Shown: positions 37,274-52,086 of the stretch, one piece after another | Position numbering within the stretch: the first letter of the stretch is position 1 | How the letters are laid out: the number at the start of each line of letters is the position of its first letter | Assembly: GCF_000223985.1 (NCBI RefSeq) | Contig: NZ_AFWV01000003.1 | Coordinates: 310,001-374,000, forward strand | Source of the DNA: Thiocapsa marina 5811 | Lineage (GTDB): Bacteria > Pseudomonadota > Gammaproteobacteria > Chromatiales > Chromatiaceae | DNA: 64,000 nt | Direction: 5' to 3' | The notes under the pieces: generated by a model | Databases searched by the model: none | Told to the model about the DNA's origin: nothing | Seen by the model: the letters and a program-made list of their open reading frames with translations, nothing else | Made by a program: the position numbers and the translations under genes

Positions 37274-37357
37274 TGAACCGCGTCTACTGCGAGGCCCGTT
37301 GATCGACAGGGGGACTCATCGATATGAGAGGCTGCATATCATTCCGGACGCGGTTCA
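37274..37357 (-). repeat. 84-bp element, type 1 variant, next to the sthA stop
   Basis: Ends are TGAACCGCGTC and GACGCGGTTCA, 84 bp. On the minus strand it starts TGAACCGCGTCCGGAATGA, with ATATGC following as in other copies. The sthA stop TAA ends one base before the element. Confidence 0.83.
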
Positions 37358-37358
37358 G

Positions 37359-38756
37359 TTAGAAGAGCCGATTCAAGCCGTTGAGCGCCGCGACCCGATA
37401 GGCTTCCGCCATCGTGGGGTAGTTGAAGGTGGTCTCGGTGAAGTACCGGATGCTGTTCGCCTCGCCGCGCTGGGACATGATTGCTTGGCCGATATGGACG
37501 ATCTCGGCGGCCTGCTCGCCGAAACAGTGGATCCCCAGGATCTCCAGGGTCTCGCGGTGGAAGAGGAGCTTGAGCATGCCGACCGTGTGTCCGGTGATCT
37601 GGGCACGGGCAATGCTCTTGAAGTCCGCTTGGGCCACTTCGTAGGGGATCTGTCGAGCGGTGAGCTCGCGCTCGGTCCGGCCCACGGAGCTGATCTCGGG
37701 TACCGTATAGATTCCGGTCGGGAATTCCTCGATCAGCGACCAGTCGCAGGCACCGTCGGCGATGTGTGCACCGACAAACCGCCCTTGATCGTAGCTGGCG
37801 CTGGCCAGCGCGGGTTGCCCCACCACGTCGCCGACGGCATAGATGTGCGGCAAGGTGGTCTGGTAGCTCTTGTTGACCTCGAGTTGGCCGCGCTGATTGG
37901 GGGCCAATCCGATGGTCTCGAGTCCAAGGTCGTGGGTGTTGCCGGTCCGTCCGTTGGCCCAGAGCAGGATGTCCGTCTTGAATTTCTTGCCTGACTTGCA
38001 GTGCAGCACCACACCGCCCTCATCGGCTTCGACACGCTCGTAGGTCTCGTTGTGCCGGATCACCACGCCTTGCTGGCGCAGGTGGTACCCGAGGGCGTCG
38101 GTGATCTCGTCGTCGAGGAAGGACAGGAGTCGGTCGCGCGTATCGACCAGGTTCACCTTCACGTCGAGCGCGCCCATGATCGAGGCGTACTCGCAACCGA
38201 TGACCCCTGCACCATAGATGGTCATGGATCGCGGCGTATGCCTCAGTCCGAGAACCGAGTCGCTGTCGCGGATGCGCGGGTGCGTGAAATCGACATCCGG
38301 CGGATGGTAGGGACGCGAGCCGGTGGCGATGACGATATGGTCTGCGCGCAGCTCTTCGGTGACGCTGCCCGGGCGTTGGACCTCGATGCGATCGTCGCCC
38401 AGAAAACGCGCCCGCCCGAACACGACCTCGACCCGATTGCGCTGATAGTACCGATACCGGGTGCGAACCTGTTCGTTGATCACGCCGTCCGCGGCGCGCA
38501 GAAGGTCCGGAAACTCGGCTTCGATCTGATGCTGGGTGTGCTGGAACAGCGGGTTGCGCCGATAGTCCGCAAGCATCTGGATCGAGTGGCGCAGCGCCTT
38601 GCTCGGGATGGTGCCCCAGTGGGTACAGCCTCCACCCACCGCATTGTGGGCCTCGATCACGGCGACCCGTTGCCCGGCCTTGGCGAGCTTCATCGCCGCG
38701 CCTTCCCCGGCGGGTCCGGTCCCGATGACGATACTGTCGAATTCTCTGGTGGTCAT
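37359..38756 (-). CDS. sthA: Soluble pyridine nucleotide transhydrogenase
   Basis: SthA (UdhA) is an FAD enzyme that equilibrates NADPH and NAD+. 465 residues with the FAD loop [10 protein letters not shown], the SthA-specific [17 protein letters not shown] (only one of the two redox cysteines of related disulfide reductases), a second dinucleotide site [15 protein letters not shown], and [17 protein letters not shown]. The C-terminal dimer domain ends NGLNRLF. Length equals E. coli SthA. Confidence 0.95.
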   Translation of the reverse strand: MTTREFDSIVIGTGPAGEGAAMKLAKAGQRVAVIEAHNAVGGGCTHWGTIPSKALRHSIQMLADYRRNPLFQHTQHQIEAEFPDLLRAADGVINEQVRTRYRYYQRNRVEVVFGRARFLGDDRIEVQRPGSVTEELRADHIVIATGSRPYHPPDVDFTHPRIRDSDSVLGLRHTPRSMTIYGAGVIGCEYASIMGALDVKVNLVDTRDRLLSFLDDEITDALGYHLRQQGVVIRHNETYERVEADEGGVVLHCKSGKKFKTDILLWANGRTGNTHDLGLETIGLAPNQRGQLEVNKSYQTTLPHIYAVGDVVGQPALASASYDQGRFVGAHIADGACDWSLIEEFPTGIYTVPEISSVGRTERELTARQIPYEVAQADFKSIARAQITGHTVGMLKLLFHRETLEILGIHCFGEQAAEIVHIGQAIMSQRGEANSIRYFTETTFNYPTMAEAYRVAALNGLNRLF

Positions 38757-38877
38757 CGCGACGGACTCCGGTTGGGGTTCAAAAGGCTACCTTACAACGG
38801 TAAGCACGGAACGGGCCATCTTGATGCGCGGATGGCCGCGCCCTGGCCGATGGCCGCTGCCGGATGGACAAGCACCG

Positions 38878-38975
38878 TAGGGTGGACAAGCGCAGCGCAG
38901 TCCACCAACACCACCAACCCAACCAACGCCGGCACGGGGTTCGGTGGACTTCGCTCTCGCTCGTCCATCCTACAC
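38878..38975. repeat. GTAGGGTGGAC inverted repeat pair
   Basis: A copy of the GTAGGGTGGACAAGCGCAGC...GTCCACC repeat (38878-38908) and an imperfect reverse copy (38941-38975) face each other across 32 bases. The same motif recurs at 57177 and 63351-63451. This class of intergenic palindromic repeat is common in gammaproteobacteria. Here it lies just past the 3' end of the PqiA-like gene. Confidence 0.75.
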
Positions 38976-39045
38976 GGAGCGTCCATCTTCACGGCTTATG
39001 GATAACGCCTTCCGGCAACGAGGCGTTTAGGTTCCTCGCCACGGC

Positions 39046-40370
39046 CTATCGATCCCGGTCGAGACGGTTTTCCAGTGCACCGGAGAGGACCAGACCGGCA
39101 AGGACGAAGCCGAGAAAGAGATAAAACCCGGGCTCCAACGAGGTGCCGTTGGTGGTCAAGACGGCGACCGCATCGCTCGCGCCCGCCAGGCTGCCGAGCT
39201 GGTTGCCGACCAGGGCATCGAAGCCGATGTAGGCCATGAAGATGGCGACGACCATGACGTCGGCCATCGACCATTTACCTGACTTCAACGCGAAGAACCG
39301 GACGATCCACGCCCCGCGTGACCCGTTCCAATCGGAGTAGAAGGCGTAGGTCGCCAACAACTTGAGCGCAGGGAAGACCACGCTGAAGAGGGTCAGGAGC
39401 ACGGCGACCAACAGCATGTCGGCTTGGCCGGACTCGAACAGGATTCGCATCACGTCGAAGATGCTTTTGGTCTGGAAATAGAGCACCTGATCGGTGAAGA
39501 CGACCGGCTCGCCGAGGAGCTGAAAGGCCAGCTCGGCGATGCGTGCATCGACCTCGATCATGGGTGTGCTCAGTCCGCCGGCGAGCAGCAGGAAGGTTGC
39601 ACCCACGAGTGCGAAGAGCAGCATCGGCGGGAGCCGATCGGGCGTCCCGACTGTCGGTTCACCGCGCGGCATACCGCCGATGAGCGAGATGATGAACACC
39701 AAGGCCACCAGCCCGATCACGGCCCCGAGCTGTTGTTGGATCCGCGGCTGGAGCGCGCCGACCTCGGTCTCGATCAGACCCGAGCAGCCATCGACATCCG
39801 CACAGCCATAGCGCACCAAGACGGCCTCCAACGGCCGGCGATCGGTCCCGGCGCCGCTCGAGGCCACGGCATCGGTCAGCAACACCCGCAGCCTCGCCTT
39901 GATCTGCTCCTTCACGCCGGGCACGGAGAGTTGCTCGACGAAGGCATCGGCATACTCGGGCACTCGGTCGCGCAGACGCGCCACATCCAGCACCAGATCC
40001 TGCAAACCCTGCTGCAGTGCGCCCTGGAGCTGGTCCAGCCAGCTTGCGCCCGGGTCGGGCCGCCGCTGCGCGAGATTGCGCTCGATCTCGCGGATCAGGG
40101 TATCCAGCAACTGGGTCACAGCCTCCGTCACTTGCTCCCGACTGGCCTGCGTGAGATCCAGCTCGTCGACGCGTTTCTCCAGGATCTCGCCGATCCGCGT
40201 GACCCACACGTCGGCATCCAGCATCCCGTAACGGACATGGTGGATCTCCGCGAGATCCGTCTTCAGGATCTTCACGCGGTTCAGATCGCCGACCAGACCG
40301 ATCAGCAACCAGCCTGCCCCGATCAGCAGGGCGAGGGCGAGAACCTGTCGAACGAGGCGCCCGGTCTGCA

Positions 40371-40371
<1 letters not shown>
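39046..40371 (-). CDS. PqiA-like membrane protein
   Basis: 441 residues. An N-terminal membrane anchor (VLALALLIGAGWLLIGLVG), a ~190-residue periplasmic helical region, then four helices forming a PqiA-type domain (residues ~235-430; TKSIFDVMRILFESGQADMLLVAVLLTLFSVVFPALKLLATY...GKWSMADVMVVAIFMAYIGF). Classical PqiA has two such domains and zinc ribbons; here there is one and no CxxC. PqiA proteins work with MCE proteins in lipid transport, but no MCE gene is adjacent. Its ATG overlaps the dnaE stop by one base (TGATG). Confidence 0.78.
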
Positions 40372-45266
<4,895 letters not shown>

Positions 45267-45587
45267 GGGTGGTCCTGGTCGGGTTCGACGATGGCGGCGA
45301 GGGATGCCGGCCGGATAGTCTACCGGTCCGCCCGCGTCACGCCGATTCGGAAAAACAGATCGGATCCGGGATCCGGGTCGGGATCCTCGACCGGGGCGAT
45401 CGCCGGCGGGGGTGTTGTTCGCGTCCTTGTCGGTGGAACGACCGCGACGACGGGCTTGGAGCCTGCGGGATCTCGAGGACTTTTCCGGCTTAGCCTGGCT
45501 CGGTCAAGGGGCATGCGCCCTATTCGACCGATTGGCGCTCGTCCGAGACCGATCAGTCGGTCGAGCGACTCTTCGCCCGCGAAGACG
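45267..45587. other. Region between dnaE and the PIN pseudogene
   Basis: No gene supported. A Phd/YefM antitoxin would be expected just upstream of a PIN toxin, but none is recognisable in any plus-strand frame. Confidence 0.5.
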
Positions 45588-46030
45588 ATGCGCCTGCTGC
45601 TTGATACCTGCATCCTTTACGACTGGATGATGGATTCCCTGGCCGATCCCGAGACGGTCGCGCTGATCTAGCAGACAGGGGCCTTTGTCAGCGCCGTTGC
45701 GGTCCGGGAGATGTCGATCAAGCACGCCTTGGGCAAGATGGCACTCCTTCGCGCCGAATCGTCGAGGACCTCGGAGCACAGGGATTCGGCTGGCTCAGTA
45801 TCACGCCGAGCCATGCTCAGGCCGTCCTCGACCTCCCCGCGCATCACAAAGACCCCTTCGACCGTCTCCTGATCGCGCAGGCCCGATGCGAGGGGATGCA
45901 AATCCTCACCTATGATCGGCTCTTCCGCGACTATCTGCCGGAGACGCGGCTGCGCTTGGCCCGGCCTACGGTGCTGGATACCGATAGGCTCGCGGGCATC
46001 GACAACTCTCCAATCAAGGGACGGTCTTGA
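45588..46030 (+). pseudogene. VapC-like PIN-domain toxin, inactivated
   Basis: ATG 45588 starts MRLLLDTCILYDWMMD, the PIN start with its first Asp. An in-frame TAG at 45669 interrupts it. The same frame continues with FVSAVAVREMSIKHALGKMALL (second acidic residue), then shifts frame near 45745-45760 and continues GWLSITPSHAQAVLDLPAHHKDPFDRLLIAQARCEGMQILTYDRLF to TGA 46030. All PIN blocks are recognisable in order, so this is one decayed gene. The end overlaps the convergent thioredoxin gene. Confidence 0.82.
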
Positions 46031-46550
46031 GCGCCCGCACCTGATCCAGCAGCGCGGGATCGTCCCATTCACGCTCGCCGGTGGCGCTGTACACCAGGCG
46101 GCCTTCCGGGTCGATGACGAAAGTCGTCGGCAGCCCCTTGACCGGGTAGCTCTGCACGACCTCGGAGTCCAGGTCCATCGGGATCGAGAAGTCGATATCG
46201 GTCTCGCTCAGAAATCGTACGATGGTCTCTGCGTCTTCGCCGACGTTGACGGCGATCACCGAGACGCCCTCGTCGTTTAGGGTTTCGTGGGCGCGCTGCA
46301 TCGAGGGCATCTCGGCGCGGCAGGGCGGGCACCAGGTCGCCCAGAAGTTGAGGATGACAGGCTTGCCGCGATGATCGGCGAGACGTTGCGGCTCGCCGGC
46401 GGGCCCTTGGAGGTCGAACTCGGGTGCCTGGATGTCATCCGACATCGGCGTTAGGGTTTGCGGCTCGTCCGCCGTCAAGGCGGCAGACGAGAATAAGAGG
46501 GCCGAAGCCCCGACGAAGTTGCAGAGAGAACGCATGGGGTTGCTCTTCAA
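46014..46550 (-). CDS. TlpA/ResA-like periplasmic thioredoxin
   Basis: 178 residues with an N-terminal signal helix (LCNFVGASALLFSSAALTA) and a thioredoxin fold with active site FWATWCPPCRAEMP. A cis-proline is present in VKGLPTTFVID. It is probably an exported thiol-disulfide reductant for cytochrome c maturation or protein repair. No cyc genes are adjacent. ATG 46535 is an alternative start five codons in. Confidence 0.88.
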   Translation of the reverse strand: MKSNPMRSLCNFVGASALLFSSAALTADEPQTLTPMSDDIQAPEFDLQGPAGEPQRLADHRGKPVILNFWATWCPPCRAEMPSMQRAHETLNDEGVSVIAVNVGEDAETIVRFLSETDIDFSIPMDLDSEVVQSYPVKGLPTTFVIDPEGRLVYSATGEREWDDPALLDQVRALKTVP

Positions 46551-46773
46551 TGAGGTGATATATGTCGATCACCCGCGAACACGATTCCTGCCGACTTGGC
46601 AAGGCAGGGGATCATCGCGCCCTCGGGATTACGGAGATGGAGAGGGCGCAAGCAGGCTTCAAGTCGGCGCGGCACCCTGGGTAGATCACGGCGACAAGGC
46701 TCACCGACCCGATATAATGAACCGACGGCAAGCGGCCGGAAGCGCCGTCCGACTCCTCTCCGAGAGAGCGCAC

Positions 46774-48141
46774 ATGAACCACGCCATGCCCGTGTCAGAG
46801 CGCATCGACGCGCTGCTCTGGAGTCGTCGGCTCGACGAGATGCCGCCTTGGCAAGCCCTTTCGATCTGGCTCGGGCGTTTGATCTATGCGCTCGTGCGCG
46901 ACCTGACGCAAGGCTATCTGTCACTACAGGCCATGAGTTTGGTCTACACGACCATCTTGGCGCTCGTGCCCTTGCTGGCGGTGACCTTCTCGGTGTTGAA
47001 GGGGTTCGGTGTCCACAATCAATTGGAGCCTCTGCTGCTGAAGGTGTTCGGCCCGCTCGGCGAGGGCGGCGTGGAGATCACCACCCAGATCATCGGCTTT
47101 GTCGACAACATGCGAGTGGGCGTTTTGGGGTCGGTCGGACTCGCACTGCTGATCTATACCGTCATCTCGCTGGTCCAGAAGATCGAGCAGGTCTTCAACT
47201 TTACCTGGCGCGTCTCCACGCAGCGCTCCTTCGCGCAACGGTTCAGCAAGTATTTGAGCGTCATCCTCGTGGGTCCGGTGCTCTTTTTCTCGGCCGTCGG
47301 ACTCTCGGCCTCGCTCGGCGGGAACGCCTTCGTACAAGCGATCATCGAGGCGAAGCCATTCGGACATGTCTGGCATGCGTTGGGTCAGCTCGGGCCCTAC
47401 ATGATGATTTCGTTGACATTCGCCTTCTTTTACCTCTTCGTTCCCAACACGCGGGTACATATCCTCTCCGCGCTCGTCGGGGCGCTCATCGCCGGGCTGC
47501 TTTGGGAGTTCATCGGGGGGATGTTCTCTTATTTCATGGCCAGCTCGACGCGCTTGATGGCGGTCTATTCGAGTCTGGCAATCCTGATCCTCTTCATGAT
47601 CTGGATCTACATCGCATGGTTGATCCTGCTGATCGGCGCAAGCATCGCCTTCTACCACCAACACCCCGAGTATCTGAGGATCCGCTCGCGTGATCTGCAG
47701 TTGAGCAATCGACAGCGCGAGCGTCTGGCTCTGCTCCTTGCAGGGCAGGTGGCGCGCCGTTACGAGTCGGGCGAGCCGCCTTGGAGCAGCGAGGCGCTCG
47801 CGCAGACGTTCGGGGTTCCCAAGAGCAACGCCGAGCGGATGTTGGGTGTGCTCGAGGAGGCGGGTTTTCTGATTCGCACGGCCGGTGATTCGCTGACCTT
47901 CGTCCCGGCGCGTGCAACGGACGGTATCTCGGTGAAGGCGATGCTCGATGCGGTGCGCTGTTTCGAAGAACGCGAGAGCGGTTGTCGCGGCACCGCTCCG
48001 GAGGGAGAGATCGGACGGATCGAGACGAGCATCGATCAGGCGATGGACGCGGCGCTCGGCGGCATGACGCTGCGTGACCTTGCGCGTGCACTCGACAGGT
48101 CCGTGTCTGCGGCTCCGTTCGTCGATTCCGGGCAGGGTTGA
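46774..48141 (+). CDS. YihY/BrkB family membrane protein with C-terminal winged-helix-like extension
   Basis: 455 residues; E. coli YihY is about 290. Six helices form the YihY domain (QAMSLVYTTILALVPLLAVTFSVLKGFG..., WEFIGGMFSYFMASSTRLMAVYSSLAILILFMIWIYIAWLILLIGA). The extra ~130 residues contain a winged-helix-like segment (SSEALAQTFGVPKSNAERMLGVLEEAGFLIRT) followed by a charged helical tail. The function of the family is unresolved; the early link to RNase BN is wrong. Start ATG 46774 follows GAGAG. Confidence 0.85.
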   Translation: MNHAMPVSERIDALLWSRRLDEMPPWQALSIWLGRLIYALVRDLTQGYLSLQAMSLVYTTILALVPLLAVTFSVLKGFGVHNQLEPLLLKVFGPLGEGGVEITTQIIGFVDNMRVGVLGSVGLALLIYTVISLVQKIEQVFNFTWRVSTQRSFAQRFSKYLSVILVGPVLFFSAVGLSASLGGNAFVQAIIEAKPFGHVWHALGQLGPYMMISLTFAFFYLFVPNTRVHILSALVGALIAGLLWEFIGGMFSYFMASSTRLMAVYSSLAILILFMIWIYIAWLILLIGASIAFYHQHPEYLRIRSRDLQLSNRQRERLALLLAGQVARRYESGEPPWSSEALAQTFGVPKSNAERMLGVLEEAGFLIRTAGDSLTFVPARATDGISVKAMLDAVRCFEERESGCRGTAPEGEIGRIETSIDQAMDAALGGMTLRDLARALDRSVSAAPFVDSGQG

Positions 48142-48147
48142 TCGATC

Positions 48148-50439
48148 ATGCCGTACCGAGGCAACGGGCTGCCGAAAAACCCCGCGACGGATGCACTGAT
48201 CGAGGCGGACCTCACACGTTTGCTGTTCGAGCAGCTCCCCGCCAGTCTCCTCATCACCGCGGCGAACGCCCTGCTGGTGGCCGCCGCGATGAGTTTCGTC
48301 TCCTCACCGGCCGGGGCCTGGATCTGGTTCGCCGCGCTCGTGGTGATTCTGCTTGCCCGCGGGCTCCTGATGTTGCGCTATCGGCGCGCCGGCGAGGCGC
48401 GTTTTTCGGCCGATTGGACCCGTCGCTTCGCGTTGGGTGCCGCGGCAACGGGTCTTGCCTGGGGCCTCTCGGTCTTCCTGCTCCCCAGCCATGTCTTGAC
48501 CTACCAGGTCTTTCTCGGCTTTGTCATCTCCGGGATGGTCGCGGGAGCCATCCCGAGCTTGAGCGCCTGCCCGGCGGCCTATCTCTACTACATGCTCGGT
48601 GCGCTGGTGCCCTTCGCGCTGCGGATGATCGTGATCGGTGACGAGCTTGCATATACCTTTCTGGCGCTGATCCTCCTGTTCGCCGTCTTTATGTGGCTGA
48701 ATGCGCGTCGCTATCACCGCACCCTGCGCCATTCGCTCGAGCTGGGGCACGTCAATCTCGATCTGATCGCGAGTTTGACGCAGGACAAGGAGCGGATCGC
48801 CGCGTTGAATCGGGATCTCGAGCGCGAGGTCGAGGAGCGACGCGCGACCGAGGCGGCTTTGGTGATCGCCAAGGAGCAGGCCGAATCTGCGAGCATCGCC
48901 AAGGGTCAGTTCGTTGCCAACATGAGCCACGAGATCCGCACGCCGATGAACGGCGTGCTCGGTCTGCTGGAGATGCTCTCGCACGAGCGCTTGAGCGCGG
49001 AGCAGAGAGGGCTGGTCGACGTGGCGCACACCTCCGCGGAAAGCCTGCTCAACGTCATCAACGACGTCCTGGATTTCTCCAAAATCGAGTCCGGGCGACT
49101 CGATTTCGAACGTATCCCGTTCGATTTGCGCCGCCTGGTCGAGGATGTTGCAGGTCTCTTCACAGCGAGCGCGCGCAGCAAACAGCTTGAGCTGGTCTGT
49201 TTCGTACCACCGGGGCTGCCGGCCCGCGTGATGGGCGATCCTCACCGCCTGAGGCAGATCTTGACCAATGTCTTGGGCAATGCGGTGAAGTTTTCGCTCT
49301 CGGGCGAGGTTGCGCTGCGTGTCGATGTCTGTGCCGAGGAGGCCGGACGCAGTCGGTTCTCCTTCGAGATCTCGGACACCGGGATCGGTATGACGCCCGA
49401 GCAGCTCGCGCGTCTCTTCAAACCCTTTGTCCAGGCCGACGGCTCCACGACACGGCGTTTCGGCGGGTCCGGCCTCGGTCTCGCCATCAGCAAGGATCTG
49501 ATCGAGCTGATGGGCGGCGACATCCAGGTCGAGAGCACCTTCGGTCGGGGTTCTCGGTTTCTCGTTCGACTGCCGTTCGATCATCAATCCGAGACGGCCG
49601 AGCCGACGGACGGCGCGGGGTTGGAGGGTCGGCGGATCCTCTGTGTCGACGACAACGCGACCAATCTGGAGATCCTCGGGCACTATTTGCAGGAATGGGG
49701 TGTGGCCTACGAGGCTGTGACCGACGGACCGACAGCGCTCGAGCGGCTGGTCCGCGCGCAGGCGCGGGATCGGCCTTTCGAGGCCGCGGTGCTGGATCTG
49801 CAGATGCCCGAGATGGATGGCCTTGCACTCGCGCGGGCGATTCGCGCGACACCCGGCATCGCTGCCGTCCGATTGATCCTGCTGAGCTCGGGCGGGTGCC
49901 CGGAGCCCGTCGGCGAGGCTGCCGAGACGGTCGATCTTGTCTTGAGCAAGCCGGTGCGGCAGGGTCTGCTTCGTGACGCACTCGCGCAGGTGCTCGTCAC
50001 CGGCAGGCCGATCCCGGACCCGGGCGCGACGCCGATCCTCGATCGACCCATGACGGGGCGTGTGTTGTTGGCCGAAGACAATCCGGTCAATCAACAGGTG
50101 GCGCGCGGCATGCTCATGCGGTTGGGCATCGAGGCGGACCTCGTCGAGAATGGTGCCGAGGCAATCGAGCGACTTGCGAGCGGGCGCTATGACGCCGTGC
50201 TGATGGACATGCAGATGCCGGTGCTCGACGGTCTCGGGGCGACGCGGCATTGGCGAGAGCGGGAACATCGCGAAGGCCGTTCGCACATCCCCATCATTGC
50301 GATGACCGCCAACGCGATGGCCGCGGATCGCGATGCCTGCCTGGAGGCGGGGATGGACGACTATCTCGCGAAGCCGGTCAAGATCGGTGCGCTGCGCGAG
50401 ACCTTACGTCGGTGGTTGCCGGTTGCGAAACGAGGTTGA
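48148..50439 (+). CDS. Hybrid sensor histidine kinase with two receiver domains
   Basis: 763 residues. Six membrane helices (~35-205) form an unclassified sensor; a coiled coil (LTQDKERIAALNRDLEREVEERRATEAAL) leads to the HisKA domain with MSHEIRTPMNGVLGLLEM and an intact ATPase (DTGIGMTPEQLARLFKPF, GGSGLGLAISKDLIELMGG). Two receivers follow with acceptor Asp in AAVLDLQMPEMDG and AVLMDMQMPVLDG. There is no HPt domain, so a separate HPt protein would finish the relay. It starts six bases after the yihY-like gene and is likely co-transcribed. Confidence 0.92.
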   Translation: MPYRGNGLPKNPATDALIEADLTRLLFEQLPASLLITAANALLVAAAMSFVSSPAGAWIWFAALVVILLARGLLMLRYRRAGEARFSADWTRRFALGAAATGLAWGLSVFLLPSHVLTYQVFLGFVISGMVAGAIPSLSACPAAYLYYMLGALVPFALRMIVIGDELAYTFLALILLFAVFMWLNARRYHRTLRHSLELGHVNLDLIASLTQDKERIAALNRDLEREVEERRATEAALVIAKEQAESASIAKGQFVANMSHEIRTPMNGVLGLLEMLSHERLSAEQRGLVDVAHTSAESLLNVINDVLDFSKIESGRLDFERIPFDLRRLVEDVAGLFTASARSKQLELVCFVPPGLPARVMGDPHRLRQILTNVLGNAVKFSLSGEVALRVDVCAEEAGRSRFSFEISDTGIGMTPEQLARLFKPFVQADGSTTRRFGGSGLGLAISKDLIELMGGDIQVESTFGRGSRFLVRLPFDHQSETAEPTDGAGLEGRRILCVDDNATNLEILGHYLQEWGVAYEAVTDGPTALERLVRAQARDRPFEAAVLDLQMPEMDGLALARAIRATPGIAAVRLILLSSGGCPEPVGEAAETVDLVLSKPVRQGLLRDALAQVLVTGRPIPDPGATPILDRPMTGRVLLAEDNPVNQQVARGMLMRLGIEADLVENGAEAIERLASGRYDAVLMDMQMPVLDGLGATRHWREREHREGRSHIPIIAMTANAMAADRDACLEAGMDDYLAKPVKIGALRETLRRWLPVAKRG

Positions 50440-50440
50440 A

Positions 50441-50821
50441 TTACGGGCTAGCCTCGTCGTTCGGAAAGAGCTCGCGATATGCCGAGGCGTCGAAGACCGC
50501 CTCGATCCTTTGGATCCGGCCCTCGTGCACGCGCGACCACTGCGCGGCCTCGACGGAGAGCTTCTCGGAGATCTGGATCCGATAGGTCAGGAAATGGCAG
50601 ATGTCCTCGCCGTCCACAAAGACCTTTCGGATCTCTCTGTCGAGCATGATGCCGCTCGACACGGCGGCGTACTGGACGAATTCATCCGCCCGATCGAACG
50701 CCGCGATCGGACTGCGGTAGCAGAAACCCTGGTCGGCGAGCAAACCACGCATCGCATCGAAATCCCGCGCCAACTGGGCGGCGAGATAGGCATCCACAAT
50801 CGACAGAGGGTCTGGGGTCAC
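50441..50821 (-). CDS. NTF2/SnoaL-like small protein
   Basis: 126 residues from GTG 50821, after GGAAG. The fold is suggested by LSIVDAYLAAQLARDFDAMRGLLADQGFCYRSPIAAFDRADEFVQY...FVDGEDICHFLTYRIQ..., typical of cone-shaped NTF2-like proteins that bind small molecules. No catalytic assignment is possible. Upstream codons stay open to 50995 but have no family character. It lies on the minus strand, downstream of the alpha-E gene. Confidence 0.72.
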   Translation of the reverse strand: MTPDPLSIVDAYLAAQLARDFDAMRGLLADQGFCYRSPIAAFDRADEFVQYAAVSSGIMLDREIRKVFVDGEDICHFLTYRIQISEKLSVEAAQWSRVHEGRIQRIEAVFDASAYRELFPNDEASP

Positions 50822-50977
50822 CGTCGGCTTCCGATTCTGCGAGAAGGAGCGCTCATGGTGCAGGGTTTTCCCCGATGCGTCCAATCGATGGCCGATGAGG
50901 GCCGCGATCCAAACCGATGCAGCCCATCGTCCTCTCGCCGCCGATGGGTTTATGTCGGCATCCTGTTTCTCGCTGTC

Positions 50978-51061
50978 TGAATCGCCTCGCACCAAACCCG
51001 GTCGTTTGGTTCAAGACCGAACCGATACACCGACCGGGCATATCGTTGCGAACGCGATTCA
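50978..51061 (-). repeat. 84-bp element, type 1 variant, next to the alpha-E stop
   Basis: TGAATCGC and GCGATTCA ends, 84 bp. Read on the minus strand it starts TGAATCGCGTTCGCAACGA followed by TATGC as in other copies. The alpha-E stop TGA ends three bases before it. Confidence 0.78.
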
Positions 51062-51064
51062 GCT

Positions 51065-52027
51065 TCAGTCCTGTGTCTGAGATTGCGACTGCGACTCCGG
51101 AGGCGGCGGAAACCACGTCCGCGCCAGTTCCTCATGCAGATCGCCGATCCCGACCTGAAGGTCGTCGATGAAGGCGTGCAGCTGTTGCTGATTGAGTCGG
51201 CGCGGCTCGGTCCCTTCGAGATTACGCTTGAGCCGTCCCGCGACGCGCAAGGCGGATTCATTGCGCGGCAGCTTCGAAAGACTGGTCCGCAGGGCGTCGA
51301 TGCAATGCACGACCGAGCGCGGGAATGTCTCGTTCTGAAACAGAAAGCGCAACACAGGCCCACGCAACACGCGAATCTGCTCGCTGCGCCGATAGGCCTG
51401 ATAGGCCGTCATGGATTTCAGCACGCTGACCCATTGAATCGTCTCGAAGGGCCGCAGCTCGGTTGCCTCCTCGGGCAGCAGATTGGCCGAACGCACGTCG
51501 ATGATGCGGGTGGTCATGTCCGCGCGTTCGAGAAAGCGTCCCAGGTGCAGGAAGTCGTAACCCTGGTCATGCAGCATGGTGCCGGAAAGCAGCCCGTTGA
51601 TGTTCTGGGCGCCTTGGATCACTCGCTTGAGATAGGCGTGTCGACCGCCCTTCGTCATTCCCTTCGGGAGATCCTCGCGGGCGAAGAGATAGATCTCGTT
51701 GAGCAGCTCCCAGACCTCGCGCGGGACGAAGTCGCGAATGGTGCGACAGTTCTCGCGTGCCGCCATCAGCGCCGCCAGGATCGATCCCGAGTTGCGCTCG
51801 TCGGCGAGTAAGAAGCGCACGACGTTGCGCTCGCTGTAGTCCTTGTAGTGCTCTTCGAAGAGCGGGTTTGCGCCCGTGATGTCCACCAACGGCCTCCAAC
51901 CCGGCGCAATGCCTTTCGGCAGGTCGAGCAGGAGATTGGCGTTGACCGTCACGATACGGGCGGTGTTTTCGGCCCGCTCGACATAGCGGGCCATCCAGTA
52001 AATGTTTTCTGCAACGCGCGAGAGCAT
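51065..52027 (-). CDS. Alpha-E domain protein of the Anbu cluster
   Basis: 320 residues, helical throughout, with the family start MLSRVAENIYWMARYVERAENTARIV and blocks NLLLDLPKG, ADERNSGSILAALMAARENCRTIRD and LGRFLERADMTTRIIDVR. Alpha-E proteins are always found with a circularly permuted ATP-grasp and are thought to take part in making or modifying a peptide. The stop is three bases from a dispersed element. The transglutaminase-like gene that commonly follows in such clusters is not present; an NTF2-like gene is there instead. Confidence 0.9.
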   Translation of the reverse strand: MLSRVAENIYWMARYVERAENTARIVTVNANLLLDLPKGIAPGWRPLVDITGANPLFEEHYKDYSERNVVRFLLADERNSGSILAALMAARENCRTIRDFVPREVWELLNEIYLFAREDLPKGMTKGGRHAYLKRVIQGAQNINGLLSGTMLHDQGYDFLHLGRFLERADMTTRIIDVRSANLLPEEATELRPFETIQWVSVLKSMTAYQAYRRSEQIRVLRGPVLRFLFQNETFPRSVVHCIDALRTSLSKLPRNESALRVAGRLKRNLEGTEPRRLNQQQLHAFIDDLQVGIGDLHEELARTWFPPPPESQSQSQTQD

Positions 52028-52086
52028 GCGTTCCGACCCCTATGCTCGATTGGATTCGCTACGGTCCCTGCCGAAGGCTCGGCCGG

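Larger units (their letters stand above)
36919..37358. other. Long intergenic region between the Met-Pro gene and sthA
   Basis: No supported gene. The part near 37135-37275 is much richer in A+T than the rest of the window and holds a promoter candidate for the leftward gene. The right end is an 84-bp element. The ~240-base leader could be an untranslated RNA region. Confidence 0.6.
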
